From an uncultured Treponema sp. (GTDB lineage: Bacteria > Spirochaetota > Spirochaetia > Treponematales > Treponemataceae): DNA of 24,885 nucleotides. This document shows positions 6,442 through 13,173 of this stretch, piece by piece. Each line of letters opens with the position of its first letter. Positions within the stretch are counted from its first letter, which is position 1. Below the pieces are notes generated by a model. It did no database searches, was not told where the DNA came from, and was given only the letters and a program-made list of their open reading frames with translations. A program made the position numbers and the translations under genes. The stretch is from positions 1 through 24,885 of the forward strand of contig CALHVG010000051.1 in assembly GCA_938039145.1 (NCBI GenBank). The letters run 5' to 3'.

Positions 6442-8811
6442 TCAATTTCCGTTCAGCCGCCAAAAAGTCTCATCCCGCTCAAGTTTTACGTTCGCTTTGG
6501 CATAGTCGAACGCAGTCTTCCCCGACGAATCCCTTATCGAAACAGCAGCCCCGTTATCAAGAAGGAACTCTATAACGTCTGTAGACGAAGAATATCCTGC
6601 AGCATACATGAGCGGAGTTTTTCCCTCGTAAAAGCGATTCAACTGAATGCCCCTGTCAACGAAAACTTGAAGCTTTGCAAGCTGGGAAGAACGGTTTCCG
6701 ACATCCGACGTTATAGAAAATACGAACGCCCTGAAAATCTCACTCTGACCGCCCTTAAAATCCTTTAATATAAGCCTGAGAATCTCAGGGTTTGACGAAT
6801 AAGTTGCAGCAAGGTCAAGCGGAGTGCTTCCGTACTTGTTCATTGCAGCCATATCGGCACCGCTTCTCAAAAGAAGACGCACAACCTCAAGATTATTCTG
6901 ATAGCGGACGGCATACATAAGAGCAGACCAGCCGTCGTTGTCCTTTACGTTCACGTCCGCCCCCGAATTAATAAGGGAACGAATCTCCCAGTCGTTTCCG
7001 TTTTTTACAGACTTCATCAAAAGACTTCTGCCGTTAAAATCCCTGGAGTTGGGGTTCTTGATTTTACCAAGATGCATACCCTCGGAAGACTTTTCAGCAT
7101 AGTCGTCATAGCTTTCCATATAGGTTTTGGGCGCATAGTCGAACAAAAAAGGCTTTTCATCTTCGGTGAACGTTTCACCGTTACCGTAAAGGCTCGAAAG
7201 CTCCCTTTGCCTTTTTTCAATGCCGGAAGAAGGCTTTTCAATTCTTTCAAAACGTTCCGCCAAAGAAGGATTTTCAGTAGTAACCGGTACTTCTTTATGC
7301 GCCGTGACGGACGGACTTGAATCCGGCATCTTTTCAATCTGCACTTGAGGTTTTTCAGGCACAGTTTTAAGCGGAACCGTAACGGAGTTTTCGGAAGATG
7401 AAGGTAAAGCCGAGGCAACGTCGTTTCTTTGCGGAGCTCTTAAACTGTCCTGCAAAGAAGGTGTTTCATTCGCACTTTCCGCGTTAGATTGCGGAACCGT
7501 AACTCTTTTGATTGCAGCTCTTTCTTCAGCGGCTTTCTTTTCCGCTGCAAGCCTATTCTCTTCTGCAATGCGTCGTTCATCTGCCGCTTTCTTTTCCTCA
7601 GCAATACGTCGTTCTTCCGCAGCTTTCTTCTCTTCTGCAAGTCTCTTCTCTTCTGCAAGCCTCTTTTCTTCGGCAATGCGCCGTTCTTCTGCAAGGCGAT
7701 TCTCTTCCTCAAAGCGTTTTTCTTCTGCAAGTCGTTTTGCTTCCGCCTGCCACTTCTCCTCGGCAAGTCTCTTTTCTTCCGCAATGCGATTCGCCTCTGC
7801 AATGCGTCTATCTTCCGCAGCTTTCTTTGCTTCTGTAAGACGCTTTTCTTCAAAAAGCCTTTCTCTTTCAGCTTCTTCTTCCTCTGCAAGAGCCGCTTTT
7901 CTTTCTTCTGCAAGACGCTTTTCTTCAGCTTTCGTTTCCGCTGCAAGACGTTTTGCTTCCGCTTTTTGTGCCGCCTCTAAAGCCTTTCTCTCTTCGGCAA
8001 GTCGCTTCGCCTCCGCTCTTTTTTCAGCAATGGAAGCCTTTGTCTTTTCGGAAAGTATTTTTGATTCAGCCTTGTTTTCAGCTGCAAGAGTCTTTTTCTT
8101 TTCCTCTTCCAGGCGCTTTTGTTCGGCTTTCTTTTCAGCCGCTGCAAGAGCTTTCTTTTCAGCCGCCTCGCGTTTAGCTTCCGCCCTTTTTTGGGATGCA
8201 AGGTATCGTTCCTTTGCTTTTATGTTCTTTTCGCTTGGAGGAACGGCAGCTTCCCCGGTCTGAGTGATTCCCGATTCGTGCCTTTCTTTTATGGATGAAG
8301 CAACCTTGGGCTCAAGGATACCTTCAAGTTCAAGGATTTTATCTTCCCCAAGATTATCAAGGGCATATTGGTAAGGCGAAAAGCCGTATTTATCCTTTGC
8401 TAAAAGAGCCTTGCTTACAGAAAACTTTGTTCCCCACCTGTTAAGAACATATGAAAAAAGCTGATCGTTGTCATCGGAATATTTACAGATATAGTGAAGC
8501 GCAGTCTGCCCGTTACGGTTTTTACCTTTGAATTTAACGTCAGCCTTTTCAAGGAACTTTATGAAGTTTACATCCCTGTCATGTTCTATGGCTTCCATGA
8601 TAAGAGAATCGCCGTCTTTTCCCAGTGCGGTGCTGTTCAGGTGACTGTACCTTAAAAACGCCCTTTCCATTGCGTTTACAGAGCCGTGCTCAATAAGAGT
8701 CTGAATCTTTTCTGCAGTGCCGAACGCAAAAGAGAAGCCTGAAACCAGAACCATAAACTGAACAAAAAAAGCAAACCTTTTAACAAATGAAGGGAAGTCG
8801 GAAACAAACAT
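6442..8811 (-). CDS. Secreted ankyrin-repeat protein with a long charged helix
   Basis: The 789-residue product has three parts. Residues 1-31 are a likely signal peptide: K11-R12, hydrophobic stretch 13-29, possible cleavage after AFG. Residues 33-165 hold degenerate ankyrin repeats (for example NGQTALHYIC, YGFSPYQYAL). Residues about 196-437 are almost only A, E, K and R in units such as AEEKRLAEE and AEERRIAEE, which predicts a TolA-like coiled coil or single alpha helix. After a Ser/Pro-rich linker (440-560) come four or five clear ankyrin repeats at 590-789 (GRSLLMKSV, GWSALMYAV, GSTPLDLAA, GKTPLMYAA, GKTAFDYAK). The design suggests a periplasmic or surface protein with two binding ends held apart by a rod. 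The ATG has no Shine-Dalgarno and lies right behind a promoter (see that entry). It is first in the unit with rsmD. Function unknown. Confidence 0.88.
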   Translation of the reverse strand: MFVSDFPSFVKRFAFFVQFMVLVSGFSFAFGTAEKIQTLIEHGSVNAMERAFLRYSHLNSTALGKDGDSLIMEAIEHDRDVNFIKFLEKADVKFKGKNRNGQTALHYICKYSDDNDQLFSYVLNRWGTKFSVSKALLAKDKYGFSPYQYALDNLGEDKILELEGILEPKVASSIKERHESGITQTGEAAVPPSEKNIKAKERYLASQKRAEAKREAAEKKALAAAEKKAEQKRLEEEKKKTLAAENKAESKILSEKTKASIAEKRAEAKRLAEERKALEAAQKAEAKRLAAETKAEEKRLAEERKAALAEEEEAERERLFEEKRLTEAKKAAEDRRIAEANRIAEEKRLAEEKWQAEAKRLAEEKRFEEENRLAEERRIAEEKRLAEEKRLAEEKKAAEERRIAEEKKAADERRIAEENRLAAEKKAAEERAAIKRVTVPQSNAESANETPSLQDSLRAPQRNDVASALPSSSENSVTVPLKTVPEKPQVQIEKMPDSSPSVTAHKEVPVTTENPSLAERFERIEKPSSGIEKRQRELSSLYGNGETFTEDEKPFLFDYAPKTYMESYDDYAEKSSEGMHLGKIKNPNSRDFNGRSLLMKSVKNGNDWEIRSLINSGADVNVKDNDGWSALMYAVRYQNNLEVVRLLLRSGADMAAMNKYGSTPLDLAATYSSNPEILRLILKDFKGGQSEIFRAFVFSITSDVGNRSSQLAKLQVFVDRGIQLNRFYEGKTPLMYAAGYSSSTDVIEFLLDNGAAVSIRDSSGKTAFDYAKANVKLERDETFWRLNGN

Positions 8812-8817
8812 AGTCCG

Positions 8818-8846
8818 ATTATATTATGGCTTTCTTATGTTTTCAA
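8818..8846 (-). promoter_or_regulatory. Promoter directly abutting the ankyrin gene start (leaderless?)
   Basis: On the minus strand TTGAAA (8846-8841), a 17-base spacer and a perfect TATAAT (8823-8818) are followed by only CGGACT and then the ATG at 8811. Transcription would start at or within a base or two of the A of ATG, leaving no room for a ribosome-binding site; none is present. Confidence 0.65.
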
Positions 8847-8867
8847 GGCTGTCTTCTTTTATATAAA

Positions 8868-9125
8868 GGGGGGCGGCGGGAAAACGGGGTTTTCACCTTT
8901 TATTCTTCGCCCGCCGCCCCAAGTTTTCCTTTCGGAAAACTTGTATAAGACATCTTGCAAGTTTGCCGCATGGCAAACTCGTAGTACAAGAACGGATGTT
9001 CTTGAGCCTGGTTCTTTGGAAGATGGATGTGGTCAGTTCCTTCTAGCAAGAATCGGACACAAGTCCGTTTTGTGGGCGGACATACGAACGACAACCCAAT
9101 GAACAACGCATTAATATGTCCGCCC
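8868..9125. repeat. Cluster of short perfect palindromes, mostly with 4-nt loops
   Basis: This spacer between the divergent ankyrin and rpsF promoters has no credible gene. It contains, in order: an 11-bp GC pair GGGGCGGCGGG/CCCGCCGCCCC (8870-8880 with 8910-8920) enclosing GAAAAC/GTTTTC (8880-8885 with 8889-8894); CAAGTTTTCC/GGAAAACTTG (8920-8929 with 8934-8943, loop TTTC); AGTTTGCC/GGCAAACT (8960-8967 with 8972-8979, loop GCAT); CAAGAAC/GTTCTTG (8987-8993 with 8998-9004, loop GGAT); CGGAC/GTCCG (9054-9058 with 9063-9067, loop ACAA); and GGGCGGACATA/TATGTCCGCCC (9074-9084 with 9115-9125, 30-nt loop). The last one ends exactly at the rpsF -35 box. They may be dispersed palindromic repeats or a structured transcript. 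Confidence 0.6.
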
Positions 9126-9154
9126 TTGACCCAAAAATTGCTTTTCTGTATAGT
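9126..9154 (+). promoter_or_regulatory. Sigma70-type promoter of the rpsF operon
   Basis: TTGACC (9126-9131), a 17-base spacer and TATAGT (9149-9154) predict a start near 9161. The -35 box is immediately preceded by the right arm of an 11-bp inverted repeat, which could be an operator. Confidence 0.75.
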
Positions 9155-9169
9155 ACGGGAACACCCCTT

Positions 9170-9206
9170 GAGATTCCTTTTGGAATCTCCATATGTCCAT
9201 AAGGAG
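9170..9206 (+). promoter_or_regulatory. rpsF leader hairpin that could compete with SD pairing
   Basis: GAGATTCC (9170-9177) pairs with GGAATCTC (9182-9189) around TTTT. CTCC at 9187-9190, at the 3' edge of this hairpin, can instead pair with GGAG of the ribosome-binding site (AAGGAG, 9201-9206). The two pairings exclude each other, so the leader could switch. The S6:S18-binding leader motif known from other bacteria, with its CCG loop bases, is not evident here. Confidence 0.4.
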
Positions 9207-9211
9207 CAAGC

Positions 9212-9496
9212 ATGAGAAAGTATGAACTTATGAGTATTTTTCCTCTGGACGAGGAAAAATCTGGTCAGGGTAAGGAAGCTGTTCGTCAGATTCTTACATC
9301 TTTTGGTGCGGATATCGAAAAGGAAGAACTTTTCGCTGACCGCGACCTCGCTTACGAGGTGAAAAAACAAAGGCGGGGACGCTTTATTTTGTTCACCATA
9401 AAAATCAATCCGGATAAGATTTCAGAAGTCGAGAAAGAGTTCAAAATCACACAGAATCTTCTTAAGTATCTGTTTGTGAAACTTGAAGAAAAATAG
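9212..9496 (+). CDS. rpsF: 30S ribosomal protein S6
   Basis: A 94-residue S6, a small-subunit protein that pairs with S18 on the platform of the 30S. MRKYELMSIFPLDEE is the typical beta-strand start, and the R-R-G-R-F-I-L-F stretch and the terminal L-L-K-Y-L-F-V-K-L strand fit the ferredoxin-like S6 fold. AAGGAG lies 5 bases before the ATG. It is the first gene of rpsF-ssb-rpsR-rplI, driven by the promoter at 9126-9154. S6 has no long acidic tail, unlike the E. coli protein. Confidence 0.95.
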   Translation: MRKYELMSIFPLDEEKSGQGKEAVRQILTSFGADIEKEELFADRDLAYEVKKQRRGRFILFTIKINPDKISEVEKEFKITQNLLKYLFVKLEEK

Positions 9497-9540
9497 CTTT
9501 CTGAATTCAGAATCTTAAACTTAAACTTCAGAGGTAAACA

Positions 9541-10029
9541 ATGGCAGCGGATGTAAATCACGTGGTTTTAATCGGACGGCTTACAAGGGACTTGGGAAGC
9601 GATGAGCGCTCTTTCGGCTATGTAGGAAATGGACAGGCTAGAGCCAACGTAAGCATTGCTGTCAACAGAAGTCACAAAGTCGGTGACGAATGGAAAGACG
9701 AGGCAAGCTATTTTGACGTTACAATCTGGGGAAGGCAGGCTGAAAACCTGAAGCCCTACCTTACAAAAGGTAAGCAGATTTGCGTTGACGGCTACCTTAA
9801 GCAGGATCGCTGGGAAAAGGACGGTCAGAAATTCTCCAAGGTTTCTGTCGTTGCAAACAGCATTCAGCTTCTTGGCGGGAAATCCGATGGCGGCGTTGGC
9901 GCCGGGGGTGCATCAGGCGGATTTCAGCCAAGGACGAACTTTCAGAATCAGTCGCCAAGTTCAATGCCGGATTACGGCAGCGACCTCGGTTCTTCAGAGA
10001 ACGACTTTCCGGAAGACATTCCCTTCTGA
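9541..10029 (+). CDS. ssb: Single-stranded DNA-binding protein
   Basis: Homotetrameric OB-fold protein that coats single-stranded DNA in replication and repair. In the 162 residues, the OB fold spans about 1-110 (VNHVVLIGRLTRD start, WGRQAENL, VDGYLKQDRWEKDG). A Gly/Ser/Gln-rich flexible linker covers about 113-145, and the acidic tip ends in DFPEDIPF, the docking peptide for SSB partner proteins. GAGG lies 6 bases before the ATG. It sits between rpsF and rpsR as in many bacteria, which couples SSB supply to ribosomal protein synthesis. Confidence 0.96.
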   Translation: MAADVNHVVLIGRLTRDLGSDERSFGYVGNGQARANVSIAVNRSHKVGDEWKDEASYFDVTIWGRQAENLKPYLTKGKQICVDGYLKQDRWEKDGQKFSKVSVVANSIQLLGGKSDGGVGAGGASGGFQPRTNFQNQSPSSMPDYGSDLGSSENDFPEDIPF

Positions 10030-10106
10030 TTTTCGGATTTTGCGCATAAAGCGCATCTATAACTATGCATGAAAGCTGATTTTTGCTTTCACAATTTGGA
10101 GAAATT

Positions 10107-10433
10107 ATGGCTGAGGAAACAAAAGAAATAATAGCAGAAGAAAACGAAGTCGCTCAGGCGGCTACTCAAGAGACGGAAGGCCGCGAAGATGACGGCAGAG
10201 ACGGCGCAAGAACAAAGAACAAGACATTCTTCCGAAAGAAGGTATGCAGGTTCTGCGCAAACAAGGCAAAGATTGACTACAAGGATTCCGATGCGCTTAG
10301 GCGGTTCACAACTGAACGAGGAAAGATTCTTCCAAGAAGAATCACCGGAACTTGCGCAAAGCACCAGAGGGAACTTGCAAGAGCAATAAAAAGAGCAAGG
10401 GCAATCTGTCTGCTTCCGTTTGTTACAGAATAA
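10107..10433 (+). CDS. rpsR: 30S ribosomal protein S18, N-terminally extended
   Basis: S18, the partner of S6 on the 30S platform. The start at 10107 is chosen because GGAG (10098-10101) is 5 bases upstream; the frame is open further upstream but without such a site. The product is 108 residues against about 75-90 usually. Residues 1-38 are an acidic, Glu-rich extension (MAEETKEIIAEENE and on), and the S18 core begins near FFRKKVCRFC. C47-x2-C50 and C83-x2-H86 form a possible metal-binding quartet, as in cysteine-containing S18 variants. The extension is unlike the usual short basic N-terminus. Confidence 0.92.
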   Translation: MAEETKEIIAEENEVAQAATQETEGREDDGRDGARTKNKTFFRKKVCRFCANKAKIDYKDSDALRRFTTERGKILPRRITGTCAKHQRELARAIKRARAICLLPFVTE

Positions 10434-10514
10434 AAGCGGCCTTGTTTGGGCTAAAAAACAGCTCTCCAACTCCTGGGGATGTCTGTAAAATCAATTTCAA
10501 GAGGAGCTTGAAAA

Positions 10515-11063
10515 ATGAAAGTCATATTAAACGTAGATGTAAAACACCTTGGTGAAGAAGGAGACGTAAAAAACGTAGCTAACGGTTACGCAAGAAACTA
10601 CCTTCTTCCGAGGGAACTTGCAGTTCCGTTCACGCCTGAAACGGAAGCGATTTTCGAGGCGAAAAAAGCCGAGATAGAGGCAAGAAAAGAAGTGAAGAGG
10701 CAGAACGCAAAGAGCCTTAAAGAAAGGCTTGAAGGCTCTTCTTTCACAATCGAGATGCCAGCAGGAGCGAACGGAAAACTTTACGGTGCCGTTACTCCGC
10801 AGATAATTTCTGATATGCTTACGAAAAACGGCTTTGAGCTTGAAAGAAAGCGAATAGAACTTCCTGGGGCAGCCATAAAGTCCGTAGGAAACTACAAGGC
10901 AACAATCAAACTTTACGAGGCTCAGACAGCCGAAATAACAGTTTGCGTAAAGACACAGGGAACGGAAGAGGAAAGCCAGGGGGCAAAAAAGGCTGAAAAG
11001 AAAGCCGAACCCAAGGCGGAAGAACCTTCCGAACCAAAAGATACGGAAGATTCGTCCGAATAG
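10515..11063 (+). CDS. rplI: 50S ribosomal protein L9, C-terminally extended
   Basis: L9 binds 23S rRNA near the L1 stalk with its N-domain and reaches outward with its C-domain. The start MKVILNVDVKHLGEEGDVKNVANGYARNYLLP matches the N-domain. A connecting helix (about 40-75, rich in K/E/A) and the C-domain (about 76-150) follow. The last 32 or so residues are a charged tail of Lys/Ala/Glu/Pro repeats ending DTEDSSE, making it 182 residues against about 150 usually. GAGGAG lies 8 bases before the ATG. It is the last gene of the ribosomal cluster, before a strong hairpin and dnaB. Confidence 0.95.
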   Translation: MKVILNVDVKHLGEEGDVKNVANGYARNYLLPRELAVPFTPETEAIFEAKKAEIEARKEVKRQNAKSLKERLEGSSFTIEMPAGANGKLYGAVTPQIISDMLTKNGFELERKRIELPGAAIKSVGNYKATIKLYEAQTAEITVCVKTQGTEEESQGAKKAEKKAEPKAEEPSEPKDTEDSSE

Positions 11064-11085
11064 TCTTAAATACAGACGAAAAAAT

Positions 11086-11126
11086 ACAAAGGCTACAATC
11101 GAGGCAGATTCGGTTGTAGCCTTTGT
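11086..11126 (+). terminator. Strong hairpin between rplI and dnaB, terminator or attenuator
   Basis: ACAAAGGCTACAA (11086-11098) pairs perfectly with TTGTAGCCTTTGT (11114-11126). With G-U pairs the stem extends to about 17 bp around a 7-nt loop. It follows rplI by 22 bases. The plus strand has only TTTGTCGT after it, a poor T tract, so termination would be partial. Confidence 0.55.
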
Positions 11127-11150
11127 CGTATATGGGCTGATTAATATATT
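11123..11150 (+). promoter_or_regulatory. Possible dnaB promoter overlapping the hairpin
   Basis: TTGTCG (11123-11128), a 16-base spacer and TATATT (11145-11150) are a moderate match. The -35 box overlaps the right arm of the preceding hairpin. This would place the start near 11157, about 36 bases before dnaB. Confidence 0.35.
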
Positions 11151-11192
11151 GTGGAAAAACTGTGCATTTGTCGTGCATAAAAGGTGGAAAAC

Positions 11193-12521
11193 ATGAGTGA
11201 AAACGAACTAAAGGACAGCGTCCAGCCAAACAATCCGAATGCGGAAGAAGCAACCCTGGGAGCAATCCTACTTGATTGGGATGCATTGTCGGACACGGTT
11301 ACCAACCTAAAATCCGACAGGTTCTACAACTACTACAACCGCACTATATACGAAGCTATGGTGTCGCTGTTCAAGCAAAACGTGCATGGCGACTACGTTT
11401 CCATCACAAACGAACTTACAAAAACCGGAAAACTGGAACAGGCAGGTGGACCTGCATACATCGCATCCCTCACGGACAAAGTTCCCACCTCCGCAAACAT
11501 AAAATATTACGTAGATACTGTCATGGACTGCGCCACACGCAGAGACCTTATAAAACTCTCGGCTGAGATAAAGGCATCGTGCTTCGATTCAAGCCACGAC
11601 TCAAAGCACATATTGGAAGAAGCCGAAAAAAAGATTTTCAACCTGGCAGATAGGAACGACACCACAGAAGTCCATCATATGCAGGATGTTATTTCAAGCA
11701 CGATAGGACTTATCGAAAAAAGATACAACAACAACTCAGAACTTACGGGAATCCCTTCGGGAATCGCAAGGCTTGACACAATGACATCGGGCTTCCAAAA
11801 ATCGGAACTTATAATCGTAGGAGCCCGTCCGTCCATCGGAAAAACAGCGTTCGCCCTCTCCATGATGCAGACAATCGCAATCGAAAAAAATATTCCATGC
11901 GGCTTTTTCTCGCTTGAAATGTCATGCCAGTCAATAGGACAAAGGCTGCTTTCACAGGTGGCGCGTATTCCCAGCATAAAACTAAGGAACGGAATGCTGA
12001 ACATATCAGACTTCAAAAAACTTCAGGACGCGGCTGGGAAATGCTACAACGCTCCGCTTTACATAATCGACACACCTAATATGCAGCTTCTTGACATAAG
12101 GGCGACGGCAAGAAGACTTGTGATGAACCAGCAAGTGCAGGCAATATTCATAGACTATATCGGACTTATATCGGTCGACAAGCCTAGCGAAAACACATGG
12201 GAAAACATCTCCGAAATCTCAAAATCACTCAAGGCTCTGGCAAGGGAACTGGACATTCCCATAATCGTTCTTTGTCAAGTAGGAAGAGATGCGGAAGGAC
12301 AGGAACCGAACCTCGCACAGCTAAGGGGCTCAGGCTCAATCGAACAGGATGCCGATGTAGTAATGTTCCTTCACAGGGACAGGAAAATCATGGACGAAGC
12401 GAACCCCGTGCAGGATGCAAAATGTGTGGTAGCAAAGCAGAGAAACGGAGCAACCGGAGATATAGAAATGCTTTTCTTCCCTTCGTTCACTAAATTCGAG
12501 AACAAAGTTCAGGAAGAATAA
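11193..12521 (+). CDS. dnaB: Replicative DNA helicase
   Basis: Hexameric ATP-driven helicase that unwinds DNA at the replication fork. In the 442-residue form (ATG at 11193, AAAGGTGG just upstream) residues 10-105 are the N-terminal primase-interaction domain (PNAEEATLGAILLD). A linker helix follows, then the RecA-like domain: Walker A GARPSIGKT (210-218), Walker B IFIDY (D321), and Q-L-R-G-S-G-S-I-E-Q-D-A-D-V-V (about 376-390). An in-frame GTG at 11184 is less likely since it overlaps the ribosome-binding site. No intein is present. The order rpsF-ssb-rpsR-rplI-dnaB is common in spirochaetes and many other bacteria. Confidence 0.96.
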   Translation: MSENELKDSVQPNNPNAEEATLGAILLDWDALSDTVTNLKSDRFYNYYNRTIYEAMVSLFKQNVHGDYVSITNELTKTGKLEQAGGPAYIASLTDKVPTSANIKYYVDTVMDCATRRDLIKLSAEIKASCFDSSHDSKHILEEAEKKIFNLADRNDTTEVHHMQDVISSTIGLIEKRYNNNSELTGIPSGIARLDTMTSGFQKSELIIVGARPSIGKTAFALSMMQTIAIEKNIPCGFFSLEMSCQSIGQRLLSQVARIPSIKLRNGMLNISDFKKLQDAAGKCYNAPLYIIDTPNMQLLDIRATARRLVMNQQVQAIFIDYIGLISVDKPSENTWENISEISKSLKALARELDIPIIVLCQVGRDAEGQEPNLAQLRGSGSIEQDADVVMFLHRDRKIMDEANPVQDAKCVVAKQRNGATGDIEMLFFPSFTKFENKVQEE

Positions 12522-12551
12522 GAATAATTTTGGCAATTATCGATTTTTCTA

Positions 12552-12580
12552 TTGACCAAAAATATTTTTTTCTATATATT
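12552..12580 (+). promoter_or_regulatory. Promoter of tRNA-Gly
   Basis: TTGACC (12552-12557), a 17-base AT-rich spacer and TATATT (12575-12580) end 13 bases before the mature tRNA. Confidence 0.7.
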
Positions 12581-12593
12581 AAACCCATCACTT

Positions 12594-12666
12594 GCGGCAG
12601 TCATATAACGGCTCATTATCTCAGCCTTCCAAGCTGAAGACGAGGGTTCGACTCCCTTCTGCCGCT
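12594..12666 (+). tRNA. tRNA-Gly (anticodon TCC)
   Basis: The acceptor stem GCGGCAG (12594-12600) pairs with CTGCCGC (12659-12665), with discriminator T at 12666. The anticodon stem TCAGC/GCTGA holds the loop CTTCCAA, with anticodon TCC at 12628-12630, which reads GGA and GGG. The T arm has GAGGG/CCCTT with loop TTCGACT. CCA is not encoded, so it must be added after transcription. GGA is the favoured glycine codon of the neighbouring genes. It has its own promoter and terminator. Confidence 0.95.
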
Positions 12667-12667
12667 T

Positions 12668-12698
12668 AAAAGCTCTCTTTTCAGAGAGCTTTTTTATT
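12668..12698 (+). terminator. Terminator of tRNA-Gly
   Basis: AAAAGCTCTCT (12668-12678) pairs with AGAGAGCTTTT (12683-12693) around TTTC, followed by a run of T. Confidence 0.9.
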
Positions 12699-12753
12699 TT
12701 CAAGTCTTTCCATTTTTCTTTTCCGCGCCCCAAACGTCTCAATTATGAATATG

Positions 12754-12781
12754 TTGACAATACATCAAAATATGATAATAT
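12754..12781 (+). promoter_or_regulatory. Promoter of the small protein-TPR-rlmN group
   Basis: A perfect TTGACA (12754-12759), a 16-base spacer and TAATAT (12776-12781) are seen. The -10 box overlaps an ATG at 12780, which shows that the coding region must start further down, at 12807. Confidence 0.65.
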
Positions 12782-12806
12782 GAAGAATCTGATTTTTTGT
12801 AAAATA

Positions 12807-13148
12807 ATGAACGAGAAACTGAGAGAAGAAATAGAAAAAAAACAGGGAACTCAAGGCTTCATAAAAGTTACCGATAAGCCCGTTCAATCTTTGAACTCGG
12901 AACAAAAGGTCATTCTTAACAGAAAAGGCAATGTCATGTTCAACGAAGGTAATGTTGAAGGTGCAAGAAGGCTGTACACCACTACGGGCTACTCCGACGG
13001 ACTTATAAGGGTCGGTTCTTTCTACGAGACAAAAGACGAGAGCTTAAAGGCGCTGAAGCAATATGTTCTTGCCCATAACAAAAGCAAGGCGGAACCAATC
13101 TATGAAAAAATTGCTTCTGTAATATCAAAGTTATTAAGAGAGAATTAA
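12807..13148 (+). CDS. Small soluble protein of unknown function, upstream of a TPR protein
   Basis: A 113-residue product starting MNEKLREEIEKKQGTQGF. I do not recognise a named family. The second half (NRKGNVMFNEGNVEGARRLY and the helices after it) is helical and resembles a single TPR-like helix pair, with the N-F/F-x-x-G-x-x-x-x-A pattern that also opens the next protein (NGYVLLKSNDVEGAKAAF). It has no signal peptide, membrane segment or cysteine. The upstream ATG at 12780 is rejected because it lies inside the promoter's -10 box; the chosen ATG has no clear Shine-Dalgarno. It precedes the TPR gene by 25 bases, so the two are likely made together and may act together. Confidence 0.75.
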   Translation: MNEKLREEIEKKQGTQGFIKVTDKPVQSLNSEQKVILNRKGNVMFNEGNVEGARRLYTTTGYSDGLIRVGSFYETKDESLKALKQYVLAHNKSKAEPIYEKIASVISKLLREN

Positions 13149-13173
13149 CAAATAATTTCAAAAGGATCTAAAA

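Noticed and set aside
7508..8263. 251-residue Ser/Ala/Phe-rich frame on the plus strand opposite the ankyrin gene
   Set aside because: It is the antisense shadow of the A/E/K/R repeats; its low-complexity composition is explained by the real gene.
8900..9370. 156-residue open frame on the minus strand
   Set aside because: It runs antisense through rpsF and through the hairpin cluster, has no ribosome-binding site and no recognisable domain; chance frame.
10083..10106. Earlier start of rpsR
   Set aside because: The frame is open, but the GGAG at 10098-10101 is placed for the ATG at 10107 and the extra residues are not S18-like.
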